A stretch of 64,000 nucleotides of DNA, taken from Microvirga sp. 17 mud 1-3. GTDB lineage: Bacteria > Pseudomonadota > Alphaproteobacteria > Rhizobiales > Beijerinckiaceae. Of the stretch, positions 44,171 to 53,280 are shown piece by piece (position 1 is the first letter of the stretch; each line of letters opens with the position of its first letter). The stretch covers positions 1,612,001 to 1,676,000 of the forward strand of contig NZ_CP029481.1 of assembly GCF_003151255.1 (NCBI RefSeq), read 5' to 3'. The position numbers were made by a program, and so were the translations under genes. Under the pieces are notes generated by a model, which was not told the DNA's origin, ran no database searches, and worked only from the letters and a program-made list of their open reading frames with translations.

Positions 44171-46027
44171 TCACGATGCGGTGCGCGACAGGGGCGGTTC
44201 GCTCCGGGCGGGCTCCGCGGCCGATGGGGCTCCCTTGCCGACCGTGCGCCGGGCGCGGAACTCGGTCCGGTCGGGGCCGCGCCGGGTGCTGCTTTCCTTG
44301 AGGAGGGTGCGGAACTCGTCGCGGCGCTCGTGGATCGACGCGATCACGAGCCCCATGGGAACCCCGATATCGGTCAGAACCGCTTCGCTGAGCTGGAGTG
44401 ACGCCTCGATGGTTTCCGGCACGGCGTCGTCCACGCCGCGCCTGTAGAGTTCGGCCGCATGCTTCGCGTCCCGGGCGCGGGACACGATGGTGATGTCCGC
44501 GCGCTCCTTGCGGGCAGCGCTGACCACGCCCTCGATGGCGCTCGGCGTGTCGAGGGTGATGACGAGGGCGCGGGCCCGCTCGATGCCGCAGGCCTTGAGC
44601 AGTTCCGGGTACGACCCGTCCCCGAAATAGACCGGCTTTCCGGCCCGGCGCTCGGCTGCGACGCGGGCGGGATCCATGTCGATGGCCAGATACGGGACCT
44701 TGTGTCGTTCCAGCATGTCGCCCACGAGCTGGCCCACGCGCCCGTAGCCGGCGACGATCACCCGGCCGGCCTCGTCGGGCGGCGGCATGACCGCGAGCGT
44801 AGGATCGGGCGGGCGGCGGAGTTCGAGTCGGCGGCTGATGCGCCGTCCCAGGCGGGCGAGGAGCGGGATGGCCACCATGGTGAGGGTGGTCACGACCAGG
44901 AGATTGCGGCCGATCTCGGCCGGAAGGAGCTGAGCGCCGATCGCGCTGCCGAGGATCACCAGGCCGAATTCGCCGCTCGGGCCGAGAAGAAGCCCGGTCT
45001 CGGCCGCATCGGGCGCGCTCAGGCCGAAAGGCCGCCCTAGGAACGCAATGATGAGCCCCTTGATCGCAATCGTCGCCGTCGCGGCCGCCAGGATCAGGAG
45101 TGGTGCCTCCAGGAGGCGCAGGGGATCGAGACTCATCCCGACCGAGACGAAGAAGACGCCGAGTAGGAGGCCCTTGAAGGGCTGGATGGTCACGTCGATG
45201 GCGCGGCGATATTCGGTTTCCGACAGGAGCACTCCGGCCAGGAAGGCGCCGAGCGCCATGGACAGGCCGCTCGCGGCCGCGACCAGGCTCGTGACCATCA
45301 CCACGAGCAGGCAGGCGGCCATGAAGAGCTCGGGGCTCTTGGTCGCCGAAACGAGCTGGAAGAAGGGGCGCAGCACCAGGCGCCCCAGGCCCACGATGGC
45401 CGCCAGCGCCAGGGCCGTCTGTAGGAGAGCCCAGGCCAGGGAGGCCATCGTGACCTCCGGCTTGCCCGTGTCGAGGACCGCGATGCTGAACAGGATCGGC
45501 GCCACCGCGAGATCCTGGAAGAGCAAGGCCGAGAAGCTCGCCCTGCCGACGGAGGTGTTCAGGCGCTTCTGCTCGGCGATGACCGGAATCACGATGGCCG
45601 TGGACGACAGCGCAAAGGCGAGCCCGACCAGGGCCGCCCCGGCCACGTTGCCGACGAGGTGATAGGCTAGGGCGCCGAGAGCTACGGCGCAGAGGATCAC
45701 CTGAAGGGACCCGAAGCCGAAGACGAGCCGCCGCAGGATGCGCAGGCGCTGCCAGGACAGCTCGATGCCGATGGTGAAGAGCAGGAACACCACGCCGAAC
45801 TCGGCGATGTGTGACGTGCCCTCCGGATTGCTGAAGGTGATCCAGTCGATCCAGGGGTGAGCCGGCATGAACCGTCCCAGCCCGAACGGGCCGAGGAGCA
45901 TCCCGGCGGCCAGATAGCCGAGAACCGGGCTCATCCTGAGCCGGTGGAAGAGGGGGACGACGATGCCGGCCGTTGCGAGAAAAAGAATAGGTTCCTGGTA
46001 GGCGTGAAGGTCGATTGCGACTGCCAT
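44171..46027 (-). CDS. CPA2 cation:proton antiporter with TrkA-N domain (KefB-like)
   Basis: 618 aa. About 12 TMs in the first ~400 residues with the CPA2 signatures STAIVIPVIAEQKRL and FFVSVGMSLDP, then a Rossmann TrkA-N domain (about 428-540; RVIVAGYGRVGQLVGDML) and an unstructured charged tail. Mediates K+ or Na+ efflux in exchange for protons; the nucleotide-binding domain gates it. ATG 46027. Separated from the VWA gene by 59 bp, same strand. Confidence 0.92.
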   Translation of the reverse strand: MAVAIDLHAYQEPILFLATAGIVVPLFHRLRMSPVLGYLAAGMLLGPFGLGRFMPAHPWIDWITFSNPEGTSHIAEFGVVFLLFTIGIELSWQRLRILRRLVFGFGSLQVILCAVALGALAYHLVGNVAGAALVGLAFALSSTAIVIPVIAEQKRLNTSVGRASFSALLFQDLAVAPILFSIAVLDTGKPEVTMASLAWALLQTALALAAIVGLGRLVLRPFFQLVSATKSPELFMAACLLVVMVTSLVAAASGLSMALGAFLAGVLLSETEYRRAIDVTIQPFKGLLLGVFFVSVGMSLDPLRLLEAPLLILAAATATIAIKGLIIAFLGRPFGLSAPDAAETGLLLGPSGEFGLVILGSAIGAQLLPAEIGRNLLVVTTLTMVAIPLLARLGRRISRRLELRRPPDPTLAVMPPPDEAGRVIVAGYGRVGQLVGDMLERHKVPYLAIDMDPARVAAERRAGKPVYFGDGSYPELLKACGIERARALVITLDTPSAIEGVVSAARKERADITIVSRARDAKHAAELYRRGVDDAVPETIEASLQLSEAVLTDIGVPMGLVIASIHERRDEFRTLLKESSTRRGPDRTEFRARRTVGKGAPSAAEPARSEPPLSRTAS

Positions 46028-46378
46028 AAGCTCCGTCCGATTCTCTTCATCATGACGGGAAGGGGAACGGCAGCGCAAGGAAAAGATGCGCGCGTTTGGA
46101 AGCGCTTAGCGCAAAAAATCACTTTGCTGCGGGCAGTTTGGACACGGTGTCGCGGCGGGAGTGAGCCCAGTTATGGCCGCTGAGGGCGAGCGCACAACCG
46201 GGACGTAACGCGACGGGATTCCCTCCCCCTTGTGGGGAGGGTTAGGGCGGGGGGTGAGCGCCATGCTGGATTCGGTTCAGCACCAACACCCCCCCACCTC
46301 CAACGCCTCCCCACAAGGGGGAGGAGCGTCGGTCGTGCTTCCCACGAACTCCCGGGATCCGCTCGGCGAACCGTCGGC
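46028..46378. other. Non-coding gap of 351 bp with an interspersed repeat
   Basis: Between the antiporter and the PLP enzyme, both minus strand. It holds the inverted-repeat element listed at 46222-46324 and, in the first half, the promoter region of the antiporter (AT-richer stretch near 46110-46130). No open frame with coding character. Confidence 0.5.
46222..46324. repeat. Interspersed palindromic element, family B (long copy)
   Basis: Perfect 19-bp inverted arms CCTCCCCCTTGTGGGGAGG (46222-46240) and its inverse (46306-46324), with imperfect pairing continuing inward (GTTAGGGCGGGGGGTG against CACCCCCCCACCTCCAAC), giving a ~103-nt stem-loop. Each arm is itself nearly self-complementary. 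A short related hairpin is at 53188-53208. Confidence 0.8.
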
Positions 46379-47668
46379 TTAGTCCAGCGTCGCCAGGGCC
46401 TGGGCCAGGTCAGCCACCAGGTCGTCCGGATGCTCGATGCCGATGGAGACACGGATCGTGGCGTCGGTGACGCCGAGGCGGTCACGGGTCTCCTTCGGAA
46501 CGCCCGAATGGGTCGTGGAGGCCGGATGGGAGATGAGGGATTCCGTGCCGCCCAGGCTTACGGCCAGCTTGAACACCTGGAGGGCGTTCAGCACGCGGAA
46601 GGCCTCCGGCTCTCCGCCCTTCACGTCGAACGAGAAGGTGGAACCCGGCGCCGTGCATTGAGCGTCATAGACGCGCTTCGCGGCCGATCCTTCAGGAAGG
46701 TACGCGAGGTGGTGGACCTTGGCGACCTTCGGATGCTCGCTCAGGAACTTGGCCACGATCTCGCCATTGCGGTTCGCGGCGCTCATGCGCAGGGCGAGGG
46801 TCTCGAGGGAGCGGCCGAGCATCCAGCAGGAATGCGGGTCGAGCTGGGTACCGATGGCGGAGCGCAGCAGCCGCACGGGCTTCATCAATTCCTTCGGGCC
46901 GAGTGCCGCGCCGGCGATGAGGTCGGAATGGCCGCCCACATACTTCGTCAGGGAATAGAGCGAGATATCGGCGCCGTGCTGGATCGGCTTCTGGTAGAGC
47001 GGGCCGAGCAGGGTGTTGTCACACAGGATGACCGGGCGATGGCCTCCCTGGGCGGTCGCGATCTCCTCGGCGACCCGGCGGATCAGCGCGATGTCGACCA
47101 GGGTGTTGAGCGGGTTGGAGGGCGTCTCGATGAGGATGACCGATACGCGGCCCTTGGCCTTCGCCGCCTCGGCAGCCGCGCGGACGCTCGCCTCGTCGAC
47201 GCCGTCCCCGAAGCCGGCAGAGTGGATTCCGAGATTGGCGAGGGTCTTGGCGATGAGGGTCTCGGTGCCGCCATAGAGGGGCTGCGAGTGCAGGATCACG
47301 TCGCCGGGCCGCGCGAAGGCGAGAATCGTGGTCGAGATCGCCGACATTCCGGACGAGAAGAGGAGGCCTGCCTCGGTCTCCTCGAAGATGGCGAGACGGT
47401 CCTCGACGATCTCCGAATTGGGATGGTTGAAGCGGGAATAGACCAGGCCCGCGGCCTCGCCCTGCGGCGGCTCGCGGCGGCCCGCCACATAATCGAAGAA
47501 CTCCTTGCCGTGCTCGGCGCTGGTGAACACGAAGGTGGAGGTCAGGAAGACCGGCGGCTTCACGGCGCCTTCCGACAGGGTCGGGTCGTAGCCGTAGCCG
47601 AGCATCAGGGTCTCGGGCCTCAGCTTGTGGTTGCCGATGCGGTCCTTGTGGTAGCGGTTATAGGGCAT
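46379..47668 (-). CDS. Cystathionine gamma-synthase-family PLP enzyme
   Basis: 429 aa. Cys/Met metabolism PLP family: [38 protein letters not shown], the PLP lysine in [12 protein letters not shown], and [17 protein letters not shown] near the C terminus. Candidate activities are cystathionine gamma-synthase, O-succinylhomoserine sulfhydrylase or methionine gamma-lyase; these cannot be told apart by eye. Slightly longer than usual through an N-terminal extension. ATG 47668 is preceded by AAAGGAGAGGAC. Confidence 0.88.
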   Translation of the reverse strand: MPYNRYHKDRIGNHKLRPETLMLGYGYDPTLSEGAVKPPVFLTSTFVFTSAEHGKEFFDYVAGRREPPQGEAAGLVYSRFNHPNSEIVEDRLAIFEETEAGLLFSSGMSAISTTILAFARPGDVILHSQPLYGGTETLIAKTLANLGIHSAGFGDGVDEASVRAAAEAAKAKGRVSVILIETPSNPLNTLVDIALIRRVAEEIATAQGGHRPVILCDNTLLGPLYQKPIQHGADISLYSLTKYVGGHSDLIAGAALGPKELMKPVRLLRSAIGTQLDPHSCWMLGRSLETLALRMSAANRNGEIVAKFLSEHPKVAKVHHLAYLPEGSAAKRVYDAQCTAPGSTFSFDVKGGEPEAFRVLNALQVFKLAVSLGGTESLISHPASTTHSGVPKETRDRLGVTDATIRVSIGIEHPDDLVADLAQALATLD

Positions 47669-47699
47669 GGTGCGAGTCCTCTCCTTTAGAACCGACTTA

Positions 47700-47742
47700 C
47701 CCTATGAGGACAGTTGCCGAAAGGTGACGTCAGGACATAGGG
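47700..47742 (-). promoter_or_regulatory. Leader hairpin upstream of the PLP enzyme gene
   Basis: On the minus strand, CCCTATG and CATAGGG (7-bp stem) enclose 29 nt, and TAAGTCGG-TTCTAAAGGAG follows with the ribosome-binding site. The position just before a methionine-pathway gene and the CTAAAGGAG end resemble a SAM-II type leader, but the conserved SAM-II loop is absent. Confidence 0.25.
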
Positions 47743-47793
47743 TCATAGCCGCGCCTGCCGCGCGGCCGGGCTGGGGATAAAATGGGAGAGACC

Positions 47794-48642
47794 ATGGCGC
47801 GTTTCGAAGGCACCGACACCTATGTAGCCACCGAGGATCTGACGGTCGCGGTCAATGCCGCCATCGTGCTCGAGCGGCCGCTCCTGGTGAAGGGTGAGCC
47901 CGGAACGGGCAAGTCGGTCCTGGCCGAGGAGGTCGCCAAGTCCCTCGGGGCGCCGCTGCTGACCTGGCACATCAAATCCACCACGAAGGCCCAGCAGGGG
48001 CTTTATGAATACGATGCCGTCTCGCGGCTGCGGGACAGCCAACTTGGCGACCCGCGGGTCTCGGACATCCGCCACTACATCAAACGCGGGAAATTGTGGG
48101 AGGCCTTCGCGTCCGAGGAGCGGCCCGTCCTCCTGATCGACGAGATCGACAAGGCCGATATCGAGTTCCCGAACGACCTGCTCCTCGAGCTCGACCGCAT
48201 GGAGTTCCATGTCTACGAGACCGGCGAGACCGTGCGGGCGAAGCGCCGGCCGGTGGTCATCATCACGTCCAATAACGAGAAGGAGCTGCCCGACGCCTTC
48301 CTGCGCCGCTGCTTCTTCCACTACATCCGCTTCCCAGACGAGGAGACCATGGGCCGGATCGTCGAGGTCCATTACCCGGGGCTCAAGCGCCGCCTCATCG
48401 AGGAGGCCCTACGCATCTTCTTCATGGTCCGGGAGGTGCCGGGCCTGCGCAAGAAGCCCTCGACCTCCGAGCTCCTCGACTGGCTCAAGCTTCTCGTGTC
48501 GGAGGATATCGGCCCGGAGCAGCTGCGCGAGCGCGACACCCGCAAGCTCATCCCACCGCTGCACGGCGCGCTCCTGAAGAACGAGCAGGATGTAAGCCTG
48601 TTCGAGAAGCTCGCCTTCCTGGCCCGGCGGGAGGGGCGTTGA
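47794..48642 (+). CDS. MoxR-family AAA ATPase
   Basis: 282 aa. Walker A GEPGTGKS at about 34-41, Walker B VLLIDEIDKAD, sensor 1 ITSNNEKELPDAFLRRC with the arginine finger region. MoxR ATPases act as chaperones that insert cofactors or assemble complexes with VWA proteins. The probable partner is the COG3825 VWA gene at 42.9-44.1 kb. ATG 47794 follows GGGAGAGACC; a longer frame starting at 47782 is possible. Confidence 0.92.
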   Translation: MARFEGTDTYVATEDLTVAVNAAIVLERPLLVKGEPGTGKSVLAEEVAKSLGAPLLTWHIKSTTKAQQGLYEYDAVSRLRDSQLGDPRVSDIRHYIKRGKLWEAFASEERPVLLIDEIDKADIEFPNDLLLELDRMEFHVYETGETVRAKRRPVVIITSNNEKELPDAFLRRCFFHYIRFPDEETMGRIVEVHYPGLKRRLIEEALRIFFMVREVPGLRKKPSTSELLDWLKLLVSEDIGPEQLRERDTRKLIPPLHGALLKNEQDVSLFEKLAFLARREGR

Positions 48643-48648
48643 ACCGTC

Positions 48649-49173
48649 ATGGTGCGCCTCCTGCTCCTCCGCCATGCGAAATCCTCCTGGCCGGCCGGTA
48701 TCCTCGATGTGGAGCGGCCCCTGTCGCGGCGCGGGCGCAAGGCTGCTGTGCTGATGGGGGACTATCTCAAGGAGGAGGGGCTCCTCCCCGACCTCGCGCT
48801 GGTCTCACCGGCCCGTCGGACGGAGGAAACCTGGGATCTCGTCCAGCCGGCCCTCGGGGATGTGGAGGCCCGCCATGAGCCGCGGCTCTACGAGGCGACG
48901 GCCGGGGGTTTGCTCACGCTCGTCCAGGAGGTGAACCCGGCGAAGCGCCGGCTCCTGATGATCGGCCACAATCCCGGCTTCGAGGATCTGGCCAAGATGC
49001 TGATCGGCGACGGCACCCCCGAGGATTGCAGCCGCCTCGCAGGGAAACTCCCCACGGCCGGGCTCGTGGTGATCGATTTCGCCGTGTCGGGCTGGGAAGA
49101 GGTGAAGAAGCGGGGCGGACGGCTCGAGCGCTTCGTCACTCCCAAATCTCTCGGGGCGGGGGAGGACGACTAA
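48649..49173 (+). CDS. SixA-type histidine phosphatase
   Basis: 174 aa. Catalytic RHAKSSW motif with His9 (RHG-type family, SixA variant) and the second histidine in IGHNPGFEDL; SPARRTEETW around residue 53 supplies a conserved arginine. SixA proteins dephosphorylate phosphohistidine in signalling proteins. Six bases after moxR, so co-transcribed. Confidence 0.9.
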   Translation: MVRLLLLRHAKSSWPAGILDVERPLSRRGRKAAVLMGDYLKEEGLLPDLALVSPARRTEETWDLVQPALGDVEARHEPRLYEATAGGLLTLVQEVNPAKRRLLMIGHNPGFEDLAKMLIGDGTPEDCSRLAGKLPTAGLVVIDFAVSGWEEVKKRGGRLERFVTPKSLGAGEDD

Positions 49174-49317
49174 GACCAGAACGGACGCGAGGCGCCTGTC
49201 TGCCTTGGAACGGCCATTCTCGAACGTGAACCTTCCGGCGCGCCCGCGGTTGTGCACTGAGTATTTCCACGGCGAATTCGACGTCCACATCGACGTTCTC
49301 AAGGGCCCGTCCGGACC

Positions 49318-50358
49318 ATGTTGCCTCAGACTCTCGTCGCATTGTTCCTCGCCGGCAGCGCTCTCACGTCCGAGAAGGTCGAGATCGGTCGCGAGCTGAT
49401 GATCGGCGCTGTCGGCAGCTCCCGGGAGACGGCGGCGCAATACCTCTCAGAGGCCCGGGAGGTCACGAACTGGCGCACCGAGACGGTGGACGCCCTGGAG
49501 CCGAAGCCGGTGGCGCTCCTGGCGGCCCTGTTTCGGGCTGACCGCCCCCTTGTGACCCGTTGCGTGAAACTCAACAATTACTGGTGCATCAAGAGCGCCC
49601 GCTGGGACGGCGAGATCGGCAAGGACACGGAAGGGCATGTGGGCTTCGCGTCCGCCGAGCGGGGCGCCGACGCAGCCGCCCAGTTGCTCCGGCGCTATTA
49701 TCTGGACTTCAACCGGAAATCCGCCCTCGACATCGTCCGGCGCTGGGCGCCGGCGGAATGCAACGTGGCGACTGGGATCGGCGACCTTGCGGCCCTGGCC
49801 GTGAAGGGGATCGGCGGCACGGTGCGCGCCCGCTGGCTTGCATCGCACCGGGGCGTGAAGCTCACGGCGGTGGGCAAGGGTGGCAAGCCGGGCCGGGTCT
49901 CTGTCGTCATTCCGCTCAAGAAGGCGCCCTCACGGGTCCCGGAATACCGGGTGCCGGACATTGCGGCCGGCATGGGCGAGAAGGCGAGGCCGGCCCCGAA
50001 GCCCGCGCCCCTCGTCAGGACTGCCCGGCAGAAGGCTCCGCCGCAGAAGACGGCTGCCGCTCCCGCCCAGAAGGCCGCACCCGTGAGGCCGGTCGCGACG
50101 GCCTGTGCGCCGGACGAGCAGCGCCTGCGCAACTACGCGGCCCGTATGGTGGCGGAATTGGAGCTTGGGCCGACGGACGACCTCAAGCTTTTCGGGGCCG
50201 ATGGAACTCCGACTGCCAACCTTGCGCCTGTGATGCGCGCCATGTCGGCCGTGGAGCTCGGCATGCTCCGGGCAAGCCCCGATCTCGTGGAAGAGGCGAT
50301 CCGCCGTCTCGGCGAGCGGGTGGCCGCAAAGAGGGCCGCGGCGGACGAGAATCCATAA
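49318..50358 (+). CDS. Hypothetical secreted protein, phage P5-like domain
   Basis: 346 aa. Hydrophobic N-terminal stretch (about 1-18) followed by Ser/Thr-rich residues, a possible signal. The core at 85-150 (LNNYWCIKSARWDGEIGKDT ... AAQLLRRYYLDFNRKSALDIVRRWAPAEC) resembles the lysozyme-like P5 structural domain in pattern: N-W-C, F-x-S, LxRYY and the final WAP. The rest is Pro/Ala/Lys-rich and a helical C-terminal segment. Cys at 82, 90 and 143 could form a disulfide. ATG 49318 gives a hydrophobic start; Role unknown. Confidence 0.6.
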   Translation: MLPQTLVALFLAGSALTSEKVEIGRELMIGAVGSSRETAAQYLSEAREVTNWRTETVDALEPKPVALLAALFRADRPLVTRCVKLNNYWCIKSARWDGEIGKDTEGHVGFASAERGADAAAQLLRRYYLDFNRKSALDIVRRWAPAECNVATGIGDLAALAVKGIGGTVRARWLASHRGVKLTAVGKGGKPGRVSVVIPLKKAPSRVPEYRVPDIAAGMGEKARPAPKPAPLVRTARQKAPPQKTAAAPAQKAAPVRPVATACAPDEQRLRNYAARMVAELELGPTDDLKLFGADGTPTANLAPVMRAMSAVELGMLRASPDLVEEAIRRLGERVAAKRAAADENP

Positions 50359-50494
50359 GAATATTGGCGAAGGCCCGTCCAGGCGGGAACCCGCCCGCTT
50401 GACATAACGGCATTCTCGGTCCACATCGCTACGAAATAGTTACGATATATCTTTGTATGACCGTTGTTTCCGAACTTCCAGGGAGTGTTCTTCC

Positions 50495-52933
50495 GTGGCT
50501 TTGACTCTCGATCTTAAATCCGTCCGGTTTCCGACCGAGGCCGACATCACGACCAGAGTTTCCACCGGAACCGGTGGGACGGAGGCCAATGGGACCTCTT
50601 ATGCGGGCCAAGTCAGCGCTGACGGGCGCTATGTCGTGTTTGAGAGCGATGCTTCCAATCTCGTTGGCGGCGACACCAATGATCGATCCGACATTTTCCG
50701 GAAGGATCTCACGACCGGCGAGATCGTCCGGGTTTCGGCTGCAGCCGATGGGCACCAGGCCGATAAGGGAAGTTTCAACGCTTCGGTCAGTGCCGACGGG
50801 CGCTACGTCATGTTTGAGACCGATGCCACTAACCTCGTCGCAGGCGACACGAATGGGCTCTTTGACGTTTTCCGAAAAGACCTCGTGACAGGCGAAATCA
50901 CCATCGTCTCGACAGATTCCGCCGCCGCTCAGGCGAATGGCGCCAGTGCCGGTGGTCGGATCAGCATCGACGGGCGTCACGCTGTATTTGAGAGTTATGC
51001 AAAGAACCTCGTGACCGGAGACACGAACGACTCCTCGGATGTTTTCTACAAGGATCTTGTGACGGGGGTGGTCACGCTTGTCTCCCAGACCGCTGATGGA
51101 AACCAGGGCGACAAAGGCAGCTATAGCTCTCAAACCAGCGCTGATGGGCGTTACATCGTGTTCGAAAGTGACGCTACCAATCTCGTTGCGGGTGACACGA
51201 ACCTCGATACGGACATCTTCCGGAAAGATCTTGTGACGGGAGAAATCGTCAGGGTTTCGCTCGGTGCAAATGGTGAGGGGGGCAATGTCGGGAGCTACCA
51301 TGCGCAGTTGAGTGCCGACGGGCGCTATGTGGTCTTCGACAGCCTTGCGGACAATCTGGTTGCGGGCGATACGAATCTCCAGACGGACATCTTCCGCAAG
51401 GACCTCCTCACCGGAGAAGTCGTACGTGTCTCTGTGACGGCTGATGGCACTCAAGTGGGCAATAGCTCCTATAACGCGCAGATAAGCCCCGATGGACGCT
51501 TCGTCCTGTTCGAGAGTGACTCCTCCGATCTGGTTCCAGACGACCCGAACATCATGCCGGGCGTCTTCCGGAAGGATCTCGTTACCGGTGAAGTGGTCCG
51601 CGTCTCGTCGACGCTGGACGGCACGCCTGTGGACAACAGCAGCTTTAGCGGCCGCTTCAGTGCGGACGGTCGTTTCGTGATGTTCGAGAGCAGCGCCACC
51701 AACCTGGTCGCAGGTGACACGAACGATGCAAAAGATATCTTTCTCTTCGACCAGCAACTGTTCGCGAACCGGGCCGCTGTGGCCCAACATCGTTACGTGG
51801 AGGCAACGTTCGACGTGGGTGCGGCCTCCAGCGTGAGGATCGCCTGGGGCGACGGCACGACCGATGCCGTGGCGCCTTCGAATGGCACCGCCTCCTTCCA
51901 CCATGCCTATGCGGAAACCGGGGTGATGACCGCTCTTGTGACCGTGAGCGAGGCAGGCGAGCGGCACATCATGCCGTTCCGGCTGGATTTCGGGGCCGGC
52001 ACGCTGGCCCGCGACACGACCCTGGCCGACACGGTGGAGGGCGGATCGGGGGTCGATACGCTGACCGGCGACCAATACGCCAACGTTCTTATCGGTCACG
52101 AGGGCAACGACCGCCTTGACGGTGGGGTTGGCACTGACACGGCCGTGTTCGCCGGCGCGAAATCCGCCTATGCGCTGGTGAAGAACAGCGATGGCAGCAT
52201 TACGGTGACGGGCCCCGACGGCACCGACACCCTGCAGAACGTCGAGATCGCCAAGTTTGACGACACGACCCTCGACCTGTCCACCGTAACCCCACCGCCT
52301 CCGCCTCCGTCCGACGGCGGCTCGTCTGGCGGTGGTGGAGGGGGCGGCTCTTCGGGCGGTAGCGGAGGAGGCGGCTCGTCCGGAGGCGGAGGGGGCGACA
52401 GCACGCCTACCGGCCCGGTGTCGCTAAGCTTACGGGGCACTTCACGGGTTGACCGGCTCACCGGCGCGGACGGAAACGATGTGATCAAGGGCCTCGCCGG
52501 CAACGATGTGCTCAAGGGTCTGTCCGGCCATGACAGGCTCTACGGCGGGGCGGGCAAGGACGTGCTGTATGGTGGCGCCGGCCAGGACATCTTTGTGTTC
52601 GATGCCAAGTTCAACAAGAAGACCAACCTCGACAAGATCGCCGACTTCAATGTGAAGGACGACACGCTCTGGCTGGAGAACAGCCTGTTCAAGGCCAACA
52701 AGAGCCTCTATGCGGCGATCAAGAAGGGCAGCGAGGCCAAGCCGGCGAAGATGGCGAGCAAGTTCTTCACGGTGGGCGACAAGGCCAAGGATGCCAACGA
52801 CTTCTTCATCTACGACAAGAAGACGGGTGTGCTGTCCTATGATGCGGATGGGTCCGGGTCGAAGGCTGCGGTCGAGATCGCGACCCTCAAGAAGGGCCTC
52901 AAGATGACCTCTCACGATTTCTTCTTCGTCTGA
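50495..52933 (+). CDS. Secreted RTX protein with seven propeller-type repeats
   Basis: 812 aa. Residues 25-445 hold seven repeats of ~62 aa with SADGRYVVFES-x-A-x-NLV-x-GDTN then DIFRKDL-x-TGEIVRVS, a TolB-like propeller blade pattern; seven blades would close a propeller. Next come a PKD-like segment (SVRIAWGDGTTDAV), an RTX block (GGSGVDTLTGDQ; GHEGNDRLDGGVGTD), a polyproline-then-Gly/Ser linker (~620-660), and a second RTX block (GADGNDVIKG ... GGAGQDIFVFD) with the C-terminal type I secretion region. No signal peptide, consistent with type I export. GTG 50495 follows GGGAG; no exporter genes are nearby. Confidence 0.88.
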   Translation: MALTLDLKSVRFPTEADITTRVSTGTGGTEANGTSYAGQVSADGRYVVFESDASNLVGGDTNDRSDIFRKDLTTGEIVRVSAAADGHQADKGSFNASVSADGRYVMFETDATNLVAGDTNGLFDVFRKDLVTGEITIVSTDSAAAQANGASAGGRISIDGRHAVFESYAKNLVTGDTNDSSDVFYKDLVTGVVTLVSQTADGNQGDKGSYSSQTSADGRYIVFESDATNLVAGDTNLDTDIFRKDLVTGEIVRVSLGANGEGGNVGSYHAQLSADGRYVVFDSLADNLVAGDTNLQTDIFRKDLLTGEVVRVSVTADGTQVGNSSYNAQISPDGRFVLFESDSSDLVPDDPNIMPGVFRKDLVTGEVVRVSSTLDGTPVDNSSFSGRFSADGRFVMFESSATNLVAGDTNDAKDIFLFDQQLFANRAAVAQHRYVEATFDVGAASSVRIAWGDGTTDAVAPSNGTASFHHAYAETGVMTALVTVSEAGERHIMPFRLDFGAGTLARDTTLADTVEGGSGVDTLTGDQYANVLIGHEGNDRLDGGVGTDTAVFAGAKSAYALVKNSDGSITVTGPDGTDTLQNVEIAKFDDTTLDLSTVTPPPPPPSDGGSSGGGGGGGSSGGSGGGGSSGGGGGDSTPTGPVSLSLRGTSRVDRLTGADGNDVIKGLAGNDVLKGLSGHDRLYGGAGKDVLYGGAGQDIFVFDAKFNKKTNLDKIADFNVKDDTLWLENSLFKANKSLYAAIKKGSEAKPAKMASKFFTVGDKAKDANDFFIYDKKTGVLSYDADGSGSKAAVEIATLKKGLKMTSHDFFFV

Positions 52934-52951
52934 CGACGACGGTTGCACACC

Positions 52952-53124
52952 CGTCATTCCGGATTGCCGTCAGGCGAGTCCGACCCGAAGGGCCACGCGA
53001 AGCGGGGAAACCCATGAACCCTAGCGTCTCAGAGTACGGAGCAAAGGCAAAAGCTGCGCTCTCTCCTACACCCTAAGGGGCTGTGGGTTGCGGGCCCAGC
53101 GGCCCACGCTGTCCTGGAATGACG
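52952..53124. repeat. Interspersed palindromic element, family A (decayed copy)
   Basis: Outer arms CGTCATTCC (52952-52960) and GGAATGACG (53116-53124) are perfect inverse repeats and match the outer arms of the element at 42151. The inner arms (CGGGGAAACCCATGAACCC against TAAGGGGCTGTGGGTTGCGG) pair only partly and resemble the 20-bp inner arm of the other copy (CCCGGAACCCATAAACACT). Same family, more divergent. Confidence 0.7.
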
Positions 53125-53187
53125 GTGAGCACCGATCTGCTCTCTTCTCTCATGGATCTCGGGTGTTCGCTGGAGGCCCTTTCCTGA

Positions 53188-53208
53188 CCCTCCCCGCAAG
53201 GGGGAGGG
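53188..53208. repeat. Short family B hairpin
   Basis: CCCTCCCC-GCAA-GGGGGAGGG, related to one arm of the element at 46222 (CCTCCCC-ACAA-GGGGGAGG). No T-run on either side, so terminator function is doubtful. Confidence 0.55.
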
Positions 53209-53280
53209 AAAACTGTCGCGCCTCGGAATAGAGGAGATGGCATCGGTCCCATTCCCTCAGAGAGACGTGATGGGACGGCC

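Larger units (their letters stand above)
52934..53280. other. Non-coding gap of 347 bp, composite of repeat elements
   Basis: Between the RTX gene and the convergent SDR gene. It holds a decayed family A palindrome and a short family B hairpin, listed separately. No other structure or frame seen. Confidence 0.5.

Noticed and set aside
47641..47780. SAM-II riboswitch upstream of the PLP enzyme
   Set aside because: A hairpin is present but the conserved loop and pseudoknot bases are not, so I kept it only as a low-confidence leader structure.
50429..52099. Minus-strand frame of 556 codons opposite the RTX/propeller gene
   Set aside because: It mirrors the seven repeats of the plus-strand gene, which explains its length; no independent motif or ribosome-binding site.
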